64,000 nucleotides of DNA from Macropodus opercularis. Taxonomy: Eukaryota > Chordata > Actinopteri > Anabantiformes > Osphronemidae. This document shows, piece by piece, positions 19,101 to 32,420 of this stretch. The notes beneath the pieces were generated by a model. It saw only the letters and a program-made list of their open reading frames with translations. It did not search any database and was not told the origin of the DNA. A program made the translations under genes and the position numbers. Position 1 is the stretch's first letter, and each line of letters begins with the position of its first letter. The stretch spans positions 9,157,501 through 9,221,500 of the forward strand of contig CM061096.1 of assembly GCA_030770545.1 (NCBI GenBank), written 5' to 3'.

Positions 19101-22100
19101 GCCCCTGGGTTCACGCCAGCGCTGCACGGGAGCTGGTTGCGCGGCCAGCGGCGCTGTGTTGGGTCTTGCTTTTCTACAGCGGAATAGAGGGATGGGATGA
19201 GCTGTCTGCAGGGCCCCCACAGCGCTCTACTGGTTGTTACGGTCGACTTGTCTCATTCCTGGAAGGAGCAAAACTTTACCTATTGGGGGAGTTGTCATTT
19301 TACCAGCAGGAGAGGAAGACACTTTTGGCAAGGCATCTAACGCTCACGGAGAGTGAAGCGCAGCGGGAGGCTGATGAATGTAGAGGAAAAACACGTCCTC
19401 GTTGTTATGCAGGATGATTGAATTGTACTTGTTACCGCTTTAGAGCTCTGGTCGTTTCAAGCTGTGATTTTAAATATTCATATAATTTGTGAAGACGCTG
19501 TGTTAACATGAAGGACTTTTCAACTTCAAGTCGGTGGGCATTGTCAGTACCAGTGTTTGCATACAATGTGCTACCAAAACAAACAAGGTATCACAGTCAC
19601 TGTGAAGACGCTACAACCCGGCACGATGTGTTTCCTGCTCTTACTTTTAAGTTCATCTCACTGCTGCAGTGTAAAATGAAAAGCAAGTGTTTTCTGCATA
19701 AAACCCTGTGGTCACCTGGGATTTAGGAAAACATTCTTTATGGGTACAGGGCCTGCTTTGGGGAGTTTTTGTTTTCTCTCAGTGGTACAGGAGCTGAGTA
19801 AGAATCTGTTTATGAGTTATGAGTTAAAAACAAGATATTTTACGACATTATTGTGATTTTATGAAATGAAATAAACACAGACTCGTGAATGAGGAGAGAG
19901 AAAAGGATAAAAGATGGATGTGTGCCACGCAGAGCAGAGCTGGGTTGTTGGTCAGGAGGCGTCGAGAGGTGAAGGGCGGCCTGATGAAACAACGAGCAGC
20001 ACCTGAGTCCCATTAACTCTCTATATCTGTCTCCATCCTTGTGCGCGGTCACAGTCGATCCCCTCTGCGTCGCCATATGGTGGGTTCATCTTTGGCTGTA
20101 TGGGCTTCATTTTATGAAAATCAACTTTTGCTGCCATCATCTCCTTTTCATTTTTGTTTCTGGTACAGGAGGCTCATGGCAGCAGGCACCATTTTGGAAA
20201 TTTTTCCATTCCGACAGCACTCGCCTCCCTCAGCAGGATGAGCAGAAAACTCATTGTTTTCAATTTTATTGTTCTGATTCGGTTTCAGGATTGCTCCATC
20301 GCCCGTTTCCTTCAGTTAAATGAATGAACATATTCTGGCACGGTCCTTTGGTTCTGAGAAACAAAATGGAAAAGAAGTGCAGAACTCAACCACAAAAAAA
20401 GAAAGAAAACATGTTGCCTGAGGAATAATTTTCTGGTGTTTTGGGCCTGTTGCTCTGAGCCTCTTTTCTCTTTTCCCATGGGCACTATTGTTGTCTTATT
20501 GGGCTTGGCCAAGGTTGATGAGATGGTGGGTGGGGGAGAGGAGAAAGGCTTTTGACTGAAAAGAAGCCAATTTACCAAAATGTTAATTCACAGATATTAG
20601 TTTAACAGTCTTTTACCATGTTTCTGCCTCCTCTCACTTTTAAAGACCAGCGATAATGACTATTTTGTCATTTGTCTTGGTTGCAAGCATCAGGCTACGT
20701 CTACATCGAGCTGGGTTAGTGCCAGAATAAAGTGTCCCTAGCAAACGCTGGCTGCAGTAAACAAGACAATTTGTGTCTACGGCAACAGCACAAGTGAAAA
20801 ACTCCAGCGAACTGAAATGCTTAAACAGCTTTTCATAACATAAAATGCAGCACCTAAAGTCCTGAAAATGATGTCATTTATTTAAAACCTAGAAGGATCT
20901 TACTTTACAGGACACTTCTCACACATAGAGTCAGAGAAGTGCTGTTGGAGTGCGGTGCATAATTACGTCCTAATGCATTACGCTCACCACATACTGTCTG
21001 AGGTTAGTGAAGCTGTCTGTGTTTGCACTTTCAAAGGAGGCTCACGTTGTTGGGAACTTTTAACAACTGAGTCCTTGTTTCACCCGAGTTTGTCAACAGA
21101 GTCCTTTCTTGCGCTCCTTTCCTGCGGTAGCACTACACATAATTGCTAGCTCCCCCACTGCGGCTGGAAGAATAAATAATAACTAATAATTCATATATCT
21201 TTGTCATATTACGGGACCAAATCAAAAATGAGGCGAGGTGGAGTTATGTATGACTTTGTTTGAGCTATTTCTGGATGAGCAGCTGCTGTGACTTTCAAGA
21301 TATCATCCAATAGATAAACTTCAATTTAGATTTTTCAATTTAAATGTCAAACAGACTATTTCTCCTTCCATAAACACAAACATTTTGATTTTGTGTCTAT
21401 ATGTTTATTACGTTGCCATAGAGGTGTAAGGTTTATTGGTTCATCTTGGATGAAGTGGTGCTTCCTTTAGCAGTAAATATTATTTAATATATAGTTTTTA
21501 ATATATACTAATTGATAGTATTGTAAAAGGCTGTTTACACTCTATGTGGCTTTCTTCTTTGTCCCCCTAAAACCTGTAACGACCTCTGTTAGGTCTGTTG
21601 TGCAACCACTTCACCACCATTTCTCACACGCTGTTCTAGAAAATTACAGTGGATAATTTCCTTGACCAAGTCTTAAACTAAAACTAATGGAACCTAATAG
21701 TGAAAAATGACCATTGTCAAGGCAGCCGAAATGAAATGATCTCTCATCATGACAATAGCTGTGCAGGTCACTCTGTCCTTGTCGGTGTTACCTTCAGTTT
21801 GCCTCTGTGCCCAGCAGTGAAGCTACTGTGCCTGTAAACCTTCTGAATGTGTTTCAGCTGCAGACGCTACACAGTTAACGTGTCTCATGTTACGTCTGAT
21901 TGTTGTACTTTTGATGACAACCCATCTGGTCGTGTTTATTGTTTGTTATGTAACACAACTGAGTTGAAATTTTGGCCCTGTACTCTCTCAAATCATAATT
22001 TCTTACTCATAAATAATCCTGGGCCGAGGCCAAACATCAATATGCAGCTGTCTAGACAGCACAAGCGGAGGAGTGTCTGCAGCAGTTCTGAAGTCTGCAC

Positions 22101-25100
22101 ACAACACTTGCTCCTGATCGTATCGCTCTTTTAGAAATCTGACTTCTAACTTGTGTGACCACGAATAATTCGTACCACTTTGAATAACGCGGATACCTCC
22201 TGGGGAAAATGATCTAAGTTGTACTCGAGACACGACAGACAACAAACTCACTCTGTGATCCTGTTTCCTGCTCTTTTATTTAGTTCCTCTGCAGCAGGTG
22301 GAGGCTCAGGACTTAAGGTTTAGTGCACACTATTAAGAAAGGTCCGTCTTCATATAAAAGCCTGCTGTGACATTCAAGCCAGTGCATGCGATGCATTAGA
22401 ATACCTTCATCATATCCATAATTAATCCTTATTTCTCCCTTCAGCGGCTCCTCTGCGTCTAGTCCTCTTGGTGATGGCTCTACCTTGTAATCAGAGATGT
22501 TCACTATTAAAACCAAACGTAAACAGGGCCATAAAAGGGTCATGACCCAGTTCGCACTGATGCACAGTCACAACTCACACAGTGCTGTTTCAGGATGTTC
22601 ATCACTGCCATTGTGAGCGGATTAGCATGCTAGTCTTAGCATTTTGCTAAAGCAGGCAACTGCTACGCCCATTAGTTTATATTCAAACAGCTTAATATTT
22701 GGGAAATAGTTTTGAATAATTCATCCTATAAAAGGTAACAGACAAAAATGTGATCCGTTCCTTGAGTTAATACAAAGTTGTTTATCAGTAGCTGAAGACT
22801 GATGCCGTTTGTTCTGAACGATTTTCTTCTCAAATTGGGTTTGTGTTAAATTGACTTTCAGGACTAAATTATTTGCATTTGATTGCTTTTCTTAATAGGA
22901 TATGTGCTCTGAGTGTGAATAAACAAAAACAAAAAGGATGAAGCAAAAATATTAACCTCCCAAGTCTGGCTGTCCAGATAAATGATTGACAGCTGGCTCA
23001 GACAGACTTGACAGCACCCTGCTGGAGACCAGAGCGCTGATGTTTAATGACACTGATGAAAAGTTTATTCCATCAATTTCTACAGTCACGAAAGAAAGAA
23101 AAATGTCTTCAAAACGTTCATCGTAGTTTGAAGTCAAAGCCATCGTCTTCCAGACTCGGTCACATTAGCTGTAACGGACAATCACTGTCAATGCAGCAGC
23201 TTAACAGAGAGATTTGTGACTTTGTTGTTTTGGATATCAGAAAGACGAGAGGTTCACAATCATCGTTATATGAAGGGCAAAGTCACGGAGTAGCTGAATG
23301 ACGCTGGATTTTCCTTTTTAATGAAGGGAGCTAGTTCTTTATTTTGGAGACGCGGTGGAGCAGAGGAAAAAACACACATTATTTGAACTGGAACAATAGT
23401 AAAGCGCTGAATTAAATGTAATGACGTCGATGTAATATAAGTAAACTGTGAGGCCACTTTTGGTTTGTAGGAAGAACAAATGTAACTCCATCGAATGCCA
23501 CCACTCGAAGCGAGGAACTCACCACACCATGAGGTTACAGGTGCTAAAAATATAACTCAAGACCATGTGACTGTTTAACAAACAGAACGACCATTGATTG
23601 AAGCTGGAACTGAAACACGCCCATGAGAGTAGATCTGAATGAAGTGAGTTAATCAGAGGAGCAAGATGCAGACAGAACATCCATAGTATTGATGCTCCAT
23701 AAATAAGAGGTATATTTTACCGAAGACAGGTTTCTCGGTTACTGAGGCGTTTCAGATCAGCACAGCGTTAAAAGTAAACGTATGATATGTACTGACATAA
23801 CTTTTCATTCATGCATGCTCTGCTGATGAAACGCTGCAGCCTGGGCCACTGATAACAAGCACAATATCACGATTTGCCTGATTAATGTGAGGCTCTATTA
23901 CTCAACAGTGCAACTTTGTGCAGCTTGCAGTCATAGCGATAACACGGCTGCTGCATATTGAAACGGCACATTTTAGTCAGCGATGCCACATCGGCTTCAC
24001 ATCTGCTTCCGAAGAGAAGAACACACAGTCTATTACAGTGGAGCTGAATGATATTGGTGAGAAGCAAACCAAAAGCAAAATATGATGCAGTGAATCGGCC
24101 TTGTCCCCTCTTAACGCTTGACCCTAGAACTCGTTTTGTCCTAGAATGTCTGCACAGGATGTATAGCAAGCCATCATAAGCGCCTCACATTACATTTATG
24201 AAATGCCTGTACAGTTTTGTTTGAAATATAACAAGGCAAAATGAAATGTTGGCATAATCTAGGTTCTGGCATTTAAGCTGGGTGAGGCTGGTTTTTCATT
24301 TTTCCCTTATCTCAGTGACAGATTTGAGATCGGCTGATTTTCATCATCTATCCGTGAGACTCCTCGCGGCCTCGGGAGCACATTCCAATATGACGATCAG
24401 GTGGAGCACAGCGCTGAGCCAGAAAATAGCTGCGTCTTCTCAGCACGAGAGGAGGTTGATCATATTGGTTATCTATTGGAACCAGCAAATTGAAATGAAA
24501 ATAAGCATTACAAGTACAGCATCTGCCTCAACAGGACACCAGCACGGTTTCAAGTCCCTCAACTTGATAGCTGGCGGAAATGGCAGCGCACACGTATTGA
24601 TTGTGTTGTGTATGTAGCAGGATGTCTTGTCTCAGTGTTCAGTAATACTGTGTCCTGATTATGTGTGTGCATCCAAATACATGAGTGATGCACCTTAAAG
24701 TTGCTCCTTATCATGCGGTTATAAAAAAAAATAATGGCATGTCAATATTAATCAGTTTAATTGTAGACAGTGATTAAGGTAAAAAGAGAAGATATATGAT
24801 ATCACGTTGGTCTGCTGTTACTGAGTTGAAGTCAATGCACAGTCAAGGAGTGTGAGCCTCAGCGTTCATGATTTCTAATGTGTTTTTGTTTTTAAACGGC
24901 CTGTCAGGGATGATTTATGTGGTTACTTTGATAGATGTTTTGTTGAGATTCAGCAGCAGAAAATCAGGTGGCATTATCCATGACAAAACTGAAATTAGCT
25001 TATTCTCCATCATCACACTGGATGTGCACTCACAGTGCTGATGGATGAGTAGCCTAATACTGGGGGGCCGGTCTTAAAACGTGGAGAGAGAATAACAAAC

Positions 25101-26060
25101 TAGTCTGGTTGAGCAGTTTTCCGTGTTACGTTAATTGCATTTTTTTAAACATTACAAGAAGGCTGAACTCAACACCAAATTATTATTGTTAGACAACTGT
25201 CATGGTTTGAGCCAGGAAAAGTAGTTTTGTATTGCAAGGCATTTTCATATCAATATATATAACTGTAAAAGATTTATTAATATACTGACAAAAATATATT
25301 TCCAATTTAACATCACATTGTATCACTAGTTAGATGTAATGATTCAGGCTCTGACTTCCTGGTTCACCATGATTTATTTGCACACATTTTTGTATTTAAT
25401 ATGTTATTTAATTGACTTTTATCTATTTAACATACTTTTGTTTGTGAAAGGAATTTGTCTAATTAAAAGTTTGACTTCAAATTTACTGGCAGTTCACCGG
25501 CAATATTCACGATAACCCTTCAAAGTAAAAGCTTTGCAGTGGCAACAGTGAATACTAGGCATTAACCAGACACAGCCAATATAAACAAGTGAGTTTCTGT
25601 GAACCTTTAAACTTTTACGGAGCAGGTGAAGTTTACAGAGAGTGAAAGTTGTTCATGCATTGTTTGTAAAGCCTTCAGCTTTACTATTTTGGCTCATTCT
25701 TTTCCAGCCATGGCCAGTATCTCTCAACCTACCATTCTCTAACTGCCTGGCCCTAAAGAGGATCCGAAATATATGTCTAGACATTATACGACGTTAAATA
25801 CATAACCGTGAACAAAACGGAAACGAAATTTAAAAGCAAAAACATGACATGGTGATCTGATGTATGACTTGAAGGAAAGACATGAAGACAGATAAAAGCT
25901 GTAAGAAGCAGGGGAAGGGTCGGTTACTTATAGTGATAAAGTAATTAAAGTCTTGTAGTTGAATACTTAAACATGGTTAATGCTTGTTCACACATTACAT
26001 TGGTATCAATAAGTAGTAATAGTAGTAGCTTTTGTCTTTTAATTCAAGACAAGTAAAAGA
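16111..26060. other. Long noncoding tract, first part
   Basis: Ten kilobases of mostly AT-rich, low-repeat DNA with no recognisable exon, RNA gene or intact mobile element. Frames of 60-111 codons occur on both strands at the density expected by chance. A GC-richer patch lies at about 19,080-19,420. Two patches with mixed, low-simplicity sequence and homeodomain, SOX and TEAD-like words (about 20,130-20,310 and 24,280-24,600) look like possible regulatory elements. There is no proof of function. Confidence 0.4.
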
Positions 26061-26250
26061 GCAATGACTGTAACCCCGCCCCTAATCACAGGTGCTGGCA
26101 GAGTGGCAGCAGTGAAGAGGAAAGTCAGGTGGACCAATCAACCAATCAAACAACAGTCACCTGTAGCTCGTTTCACAGACACTCGCCTGCAGACACTCAC
26201 ATTAAGTCTGGGGTCGCAACCGCTCGTTCCCAGGTCAACGTTTGTCTTGT
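26060..26250 (+). promoter_or_regulatory. Promoter-like GC box and twin CCAAT boxes
   Basis: A GC box CCCCGCCCC (26074-26082) is followed by two CCAAT boxes eight bases apart (26134-26138 and 26142-26146), a layout common in proximal promoters. No recognised gene starts downstream. It may be the start of a noncoding transcript, a distal enhancer, or chance. Confidence 0.25.
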
Positions 26251-29200
26251 CTACTGTTTTGAGCTGATGCTGCACGTGTAGCATGTAGCTGGCAAACCAG
26301 TGTCTTTGGCTGTGGCCTTCAAACCATTCACTTCAGGACCAGAAGTGAAATTGTTTCCTGCTGTCTGTCTTCTGAAGATCATGGCTTCATGTAAGTGCAC
26401 ATTTTTACTCTGAGCCATTTCTGCACTTAGACAATGAGTCTGCAAGTGGGAGTTGACCCTGGTTCCTGCTATGACTGTTCTTGAAGTTAACGCTACTTAA
26501 CCTTGGGCTTGTTTTGACTTGGATCATGTTACTGTGGAGTGTGTTGGCTGGCGCTGCTTGTGTGAAGAGCAGTTGTTTACAGTGTTGTTGTCTTTATTAA
26601 GGGTGATCTAAACATTGAGTCTTTGCTTTGTCTGAAACCCATACACACAATCTCTGTCCTGTCTTCCAGCTCATCTTAGCTGAAGCTGATTTAACGTATG
26701 CAACTGGTCCTTTCCTCTGAATATTTCTCTATATTGATGCACTGAAGCTCACCTGCTGAGAGGAAAATGTTTTGCTACAGGACTTGAATACTGATGTAAA
26801 TTCACTGTGATGCTGCTTTTGAGATTTCTTTGTTCGTACTGTATATTTCCTGCTGAGGTGCTTTGTTTGAGAATGGCCACACTCCCACACATGGCGGACG
26901 CCACATACTGTAGTGTTTATTATAATCCCTTTCACGTGTGCGCAGGTAGACACAAGCACTAAACCATGAATCCACTCATCCATGGCGCACACGTCGCTAT
27001 GCCGATTGTCTCGTACTATTGCTGCATCTGTAGCTTATTAGTGGATGCCACCGTTGATTTATTGTTTGTTACACTTTTTTTGTCAATTAATCCGTCAACT
27101 ATTTTACAAGTAAGTTGATTTACGTAATGGATTAGTTTTCCGCGACCTGTGGACAGTCTAAAATGAAGCACACAGAGTCTCAATCAATCACCACTGAGTA
27201 GGCTTAGCGTTAAACATTTATTCTTGTGTAGCAGGCTGGTGACCTCCTTGCTGTAATAATGAGTTTAATAGCTACAGTACAAGGACAAAATATACTTAAA
27301 GGCTCTCTCTAAATGTTCTCTTTACATGCTAGTGATGCTGTGGAAGGTCAACGGAGCTTCACCGCCTTGTTTCATTTGCTTTCATAAGAGAAACTGACAA
27401 ACCTAAAAATTTGACATCGCAGCAATCTCATCCTTAACCTTGTTGTTTGCTTCGCCCAAATGTGGCCATTACATCCAATCTCTGCGGTTTCTTGTTACAT
27501 TTTAAGTTCCAGTTGTGCTGCAGCATCAGCTTCTGACAACTTAATATCAATGCAGGGTTTCCTGTGTGCGACTACGGTTTTTATGCCTCTTAGGCTCTGA
27601 ATGAAGGCGGCGTCAGGCTTTCATCATCGGCTCTTGATGGAAGCTGAGAGGTGTCACAAAATTGTTCCATTTATTGCTTTGAAGAACAACAATGTGTCTT
27701 GGAATGTGATGGAACTTTCAGGCCTCCTACATTAAATCAGCATTTTCTCAGAAGTTTTGGTCATTTCAGATATTATACAGAAAGTACATTTCTGCAATAG
27801 TTCTGTGTTAAAGAAAAAAACCATGTGGCAGATATTTTAATGACCTAAATGTGTATGTCATCTCAGGATATGTCGTTCAAGCTTGGATCATATTTCCAAC
27901 GGACTCAAAGACCGTATCTGTAATGGACCTGAGAGGAATAACGTACATACAGCACAGCTGCAGAAAACGGCCCGGCCTGAAGCGCTCTTTCCATAACTGT
28001 CGCCCAATTAATGAGCGAACAAAAACGGCATGTCCTGCAGCGGTTTCCTCCACTTTGTCCTCAGACTGGAGCCATTTTATGTTTATGCTGAATTCAAAGG
28101 ACACATGCCCTTTGGAAGATAAACAGTCTCCTGAGTAGTTAATGCTGCTTGTTGTGTGAAACAATCCCCAAAGTGTGATTCAGAGTCAGACAGCGACCAT
28201 TTGCTATTTTTAAATCCACAATATTTCTTAACACCATTGTAGGCTGCATTGTTCTAGTTGCCGTCTGGACTGGATGGGTCATCAAAGCACTGGACTTGAA
28301 TATGTAGTGAGACTGTTTTTAACCTGGACGTTAGTTTGAAGGGATTCTAGTCCTTAGACGCCAGCTTCAGCTCTGACTTTGATGAAAGCATAGATTTCAA
28401 ATAGCCAAACAAGCACCTTCACATTATGTACATTATTGAAGGCCTTTGTATTTCTCAGTGGAGCTACAGAGAAGAGCTCTGAATGCGAAGCGTGCCTCTC
28501 TGCACGGTAAAGGCCTTCAAGCTGGAGGACAGACGCAATATGTGGCTCGAGTACAGCATGTCTGCTGAGGCCGGGAAGCTTTGTTACCAGAGATCCGTCT
28601 GGTAGAGCAGCCGATGGAGTAAAACGACAGAAACCCGTTTGCTGCATAAAGCTAAACAGACCTGTGAAAAGGATGTTACCATACTAGGGTGTGTTTAATA
28701 AAATGTCATCATTATGCAACATGATTGTTCTCGTCTGAATCAATGACAAACACGGGTGGAGGCAGGGGAAAGGGAACCACCTGTTGTGTGACATTTACCA
28801 GTTGCTTTAAAAAAAAAAAAAAAAGCTTGCTCATAATTTATCACCCTCCTTAAATCTAGATGTTCTTGACTGCCATGTTTCTGGATTTCTTTATGGTAGA
28901 GCAGCAGCAAATCTGAAGTCAAAATCATTAACCGTTACATTAAAACTGTACAAGGATGACGTAGAATCTATACAGTTGTGCCTACAATCACTTTCTCAGT
29001 CTGACTCCTTGAATTCAGAGACTCAGACGTGAGCAGATGCAAAAACCTTGCCTGATCTAGAGCCCTGGGGATTAAATGACTTTGACTAATTGCTGCATTT
29101 AGGCACCCAACATGGTTGAAAAAGGGGAGCGCTTGGAAGGAAGAAGCTGCAGGTGCAATGATAAGGATGAAGTCTGATGTTTGTTTCTATTGTAATTTAA

Positions 29201-31359
29201 TGGCAGTATCGACGCACAGCGTCTTGCTTCATTTCGATTAAAGAGAAGATGAGGTCCTTAGATCAAATCTCTCTGCTACAATCAGCACACTTCCCTGTGC
29301 TGCGTCTTTATGTACTTCCCCTCAAATGATGTAGAAAATAAAACAAATGTCGCTTGTTACTGAAATAGTCGGAGCTTTGACAGTTTTGTCTGACGCGTAT
29401 TTGCTGAAGGAGAACGTGAACATCAGGAAGAAACACAGTGTTTGTGCAGAACCTGCACAGATGTAGAAACGCGTCTATTTATATTCGTAAACCTTTGTGG
29501 CACATTGACTGGCTAATATTAACCCGTGAGCAGGAGGAAACAGTGAAACAAGAGAATGGTTTCTTTTTTTCTCCCAACCTCATTTCAGCCTTTCATTTGT
29601 AGCATCTAATGTTTTCAGCTAACTGCAGCCATTTGCTGAATTACAACAGGTATAGTGAGCTGTTTAACCATTTAAATAAAAGACTGAGTCATACTGACTG
29701 GACCCTGGGGGCTCAATTATGTAAAACTATTCATCTTGTAAATGGAAAGTATTGATCGCATTGATGTTAACGTAGAGATGTGAGGATGTCCTCCGGAAAG
29801 TTGCTTACAGAGAGAAATGAGTCTTGAGTTGTAGCTGCTATTCCACTTACATTTAAATTTTCCTTTTCACGGCCTCTTGGAAAAGAATATGTTTGCAAAT
29901 GCAATTGTGAAATATTCAGATTCTTGCCAAAGAAAATGTCTTGTTCATTTACATTTGGCTCTTTCTGGTGCTTCCATAGTTAGAACTGAATACATTTGAA
30001 TAAGTGATGGTCAGCTTCATTATTCAAAACCTAAAAATATAGGAGCTCTGTAAATAGCTCAGGTCTCTCTTCACTGTAAGCATAGATGCACACTGACAAC
30101 TCCTCTATGATCTTACATTGGTTGGCGACAGCTGATCTGAGCTGTTGTGACTTAAAGCAGCAAACGTGTGACCTCCAGTCGCAGTCCTCTAATTAACTTT
30201 CACGCAAAGATTCATGGCAGTCACTGATTGTTTGTCTTTGGCCTCCTGGCCTGTAGATGGCAGGGCCTTTATGTTGAGCTTCGTCTCCAAAGCAATCAAT
30301 GAAAACATTGAGATCACACATCATGCCTTCAATTTTACAACGTGGTAGATTTTAAAATGTTTCTTTCTTCAACCACGTCCTAAACTTAAGGAAATTGCAT
30401 TTTGGAGACATTGAGTCATGAGACTGGGGCTGAAGGAGATCCAGAAACGACCGGATTCATCCCAGACTTGTTCTGCGATGATCTTTTAAGCAACCATCAT
30501 CCCCCTAAAGCTCCTGTACCAGCTGGTGATTTCTCCTTTCTGACAGTGTCGCGTATCCACACAGATTCCTGTTACTGTGTTGAATGTCTGAGAACGATCC
30601 CATGCTCCTATTCTTTATATACATTTATAACAATGTTTAGTAATCTTTAGTAGTTCCTTATCTTTTTTTTTTTTTTTTTTTTTTTTAATATTTTTATTTA
30701 CAACATGCAGAAATGTTACATGATGTGGGGAAAAGCTTCCTCTATGAATGACCTGAAACTGCTTCCCTATGGTCAGCCCACAGGACGAGTTGCATAACTT
30801 GCAATCATGTTTAGTCCCATCGCTGCTTTGTGAATGTTGCAAACAGACGGGCTGTATCCTACCTTGTTTATATCATCATTCCTTGAACTCATTGAAAACG
30901 GCTTCATTTTAAGACTCATGCATTGCACAATAAAAGGTCAGGCCAACAAATGGGGTCCTTGTATCAGGCCTCTGGGTTTTTGTTTTTTTTTCCCGTGTCT
31001 GTACACCTTTTATCTGCAGAATCACAAGTGTATCATTAACTGGCTGGTTCCTCCATCATATTATCACACTGGTAGAGTGCTCTGAATAGATTATTCATAG
31101 TGCCTGATAACTGTGTGGGATGCCTGTGTAGGAGTAGGGGCAGAAGCAGGATCGGCAGATTTACTGTATCTCAACAGCTGATGTCTTTATCACATTCGTT
31201 ACAGGGGCCTTTTTATTTGAACCATCATAAACTAAAGCAGCAAAAACGATCTGAATTCTCTCTCTGTTCAAAATTAACCTAGCAACAAATCCTTATGACA
31301 CTAATTTTGCCTTTAGAATTAGGGTAGTAAATAATGATTTAATAATTAAAATGTAATCA
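26251..31359. other. Long noncoding tract, second part
   Basis: No recognisable gene. It contains an A16 run at 28809-28824 and a T24 run at 30663-30686. The stretch 27,850-28,160 is open on both strands for 95 codons and has a complex, non-simple composition, but the peptides resemble nothing known, so it may be a conserved noncoding element or chance. Confidence 0.35.
30663..30686. repeat. T24 homopolymer
   Basis: Twenty-four T in a row, followed by AATATTTTTATTTA. It could be the poly(A) end of an old minus-strand retroposed copy, but no recognisable body or target-site duplication was found. Confidence 0.9.
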
Positions 31360-31470
31360 ATCCATTGCCATTTATCCTGTCCAGGGCTGCTGGAGCCCTA
31401 CCGGCTGTCACTGCGTGAGAGGCTGGACACTCGCAGTCGACGGTCTATCAACACCAACAGGCAACACTTA
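31360..31470 (+). repeat. Degenerate teleost interspersed repeat (5' part)
   Basis: The sequence includes TCCATTGCCATTTATCCTG, CAGGGCTGCTGGAGCC and GGCTGTCACTGCGTGAGAGG. It follows, in order and with many changes, a high-copy repeat seen throughout teleost genomes (consensus of the type TTATCC...GGGTCGC...GGAGCC...CAGCTGTCATTGGGCGAGAGG). The identification is by memory of that consensus. The class of the element was not determined. The copy near 56,040 overlaps and extends it. Confidence 0.55.
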
Positions 31471-31939
31471 ACTGCCTGCAACGTTCAGGCTGTGACCACG
31501 AAGGCATCTTTCTGCAGCTATTGTCTTTTATTTATTTTTTTGCAGGGACACATAATGATGCGATTTTGTTTCTCATTTCAAATTCATGCCGGTGCTTTCA
31601 GTTGACTTTATTGCAACCCTGTGCCATAAATAAGCCTCATGTAGTCAACTGTAATTCAATGGAGCATTTTCCCCTTCAACATACAGTATACGCTTGTGGC
31701 GTAGCTCATTAGCATTCATGAAGCTTTTTACGAGGCCGGGGGACCTGTATGAGATGTAATCATGTTTTAAATTAACACAACAAAACTTTTAAAGCTGGTG
31801 CTCATGAAGGGTCAAACCGAGACGCCTCCCGAAGACGAAGCAGCCAGGTAAAGCAAGCGGGCGGCACAGAGGACGCCAGGTAGGCGCGAGAGGCTGCACG
31901 GCAGCAATGCTGATGTTAAACAGCGCCCCGGAAATTTGA

Positions 31940-32420
31940 ATAGTGTTCCTGTTAATCAACAAGACTGACAACAGGCAGGGTGAGCTCTGGAGGACTGGGA
32001 GGAAATCTATTAACATACAATATGTTGTGCTTGTTAAAATAATGGAGGAGCTGGGGGCGGCTGGGGTGGGGGCATTGTTCTCCTCACTGTCGCTTTAGTT
32101 AATTGCAAATCCGGAGCCTTTAAAGCCGGATGGAAGTTGGTGCAGCTTGACAAGCCTCATGAAGACTTGAACTCCACACTCCCAGTGAATTGTGTCTCTG
32201 GGTAATCCTAATTGAACGTATATTGGCTATGCAGCTTATGTTGTTTTGGCATTTATTAATAGGACACTGAAGGAAAATTCTAATGTGGTTTCTACAATTG
32301 AAATAGGAGATAAACAAAGAATCCAGATCTGTTTGGCCTGTGGAGGCCAGTAATGCTTGACTTGTCACTGCAGCGCCTCTAATTGGGCCCTAGGTGCAGA
32401 CAGAAGGGGGCTTAAGGGAC
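31940..32420. promoter_or_regulatory. Candidate conserved regulatory block
   Basis: It contains TTAATTGCAAAT near 32,099, a TAATCC/TAATTG-type pair at 32,203-32,214, and ATTTATTAATAGG near 32,251. These are homeodomain, OTX and HOX/CDX-like words within otherwise complex sequence without simple repeats. This is the texture of vertebrate conserved noncoding elements, but conservation cannot be seen from one genome. Confidence 0.2.

Noticed and set aside
19094..19417. GC-richer 107-codon open frame with an acceptor-like site near 19,180
   Set aside because: It begins at GTG rather than ATG, the peptide resembles no family, and no matching donor or neighbouring exon was found. It was left as a compositional patch.
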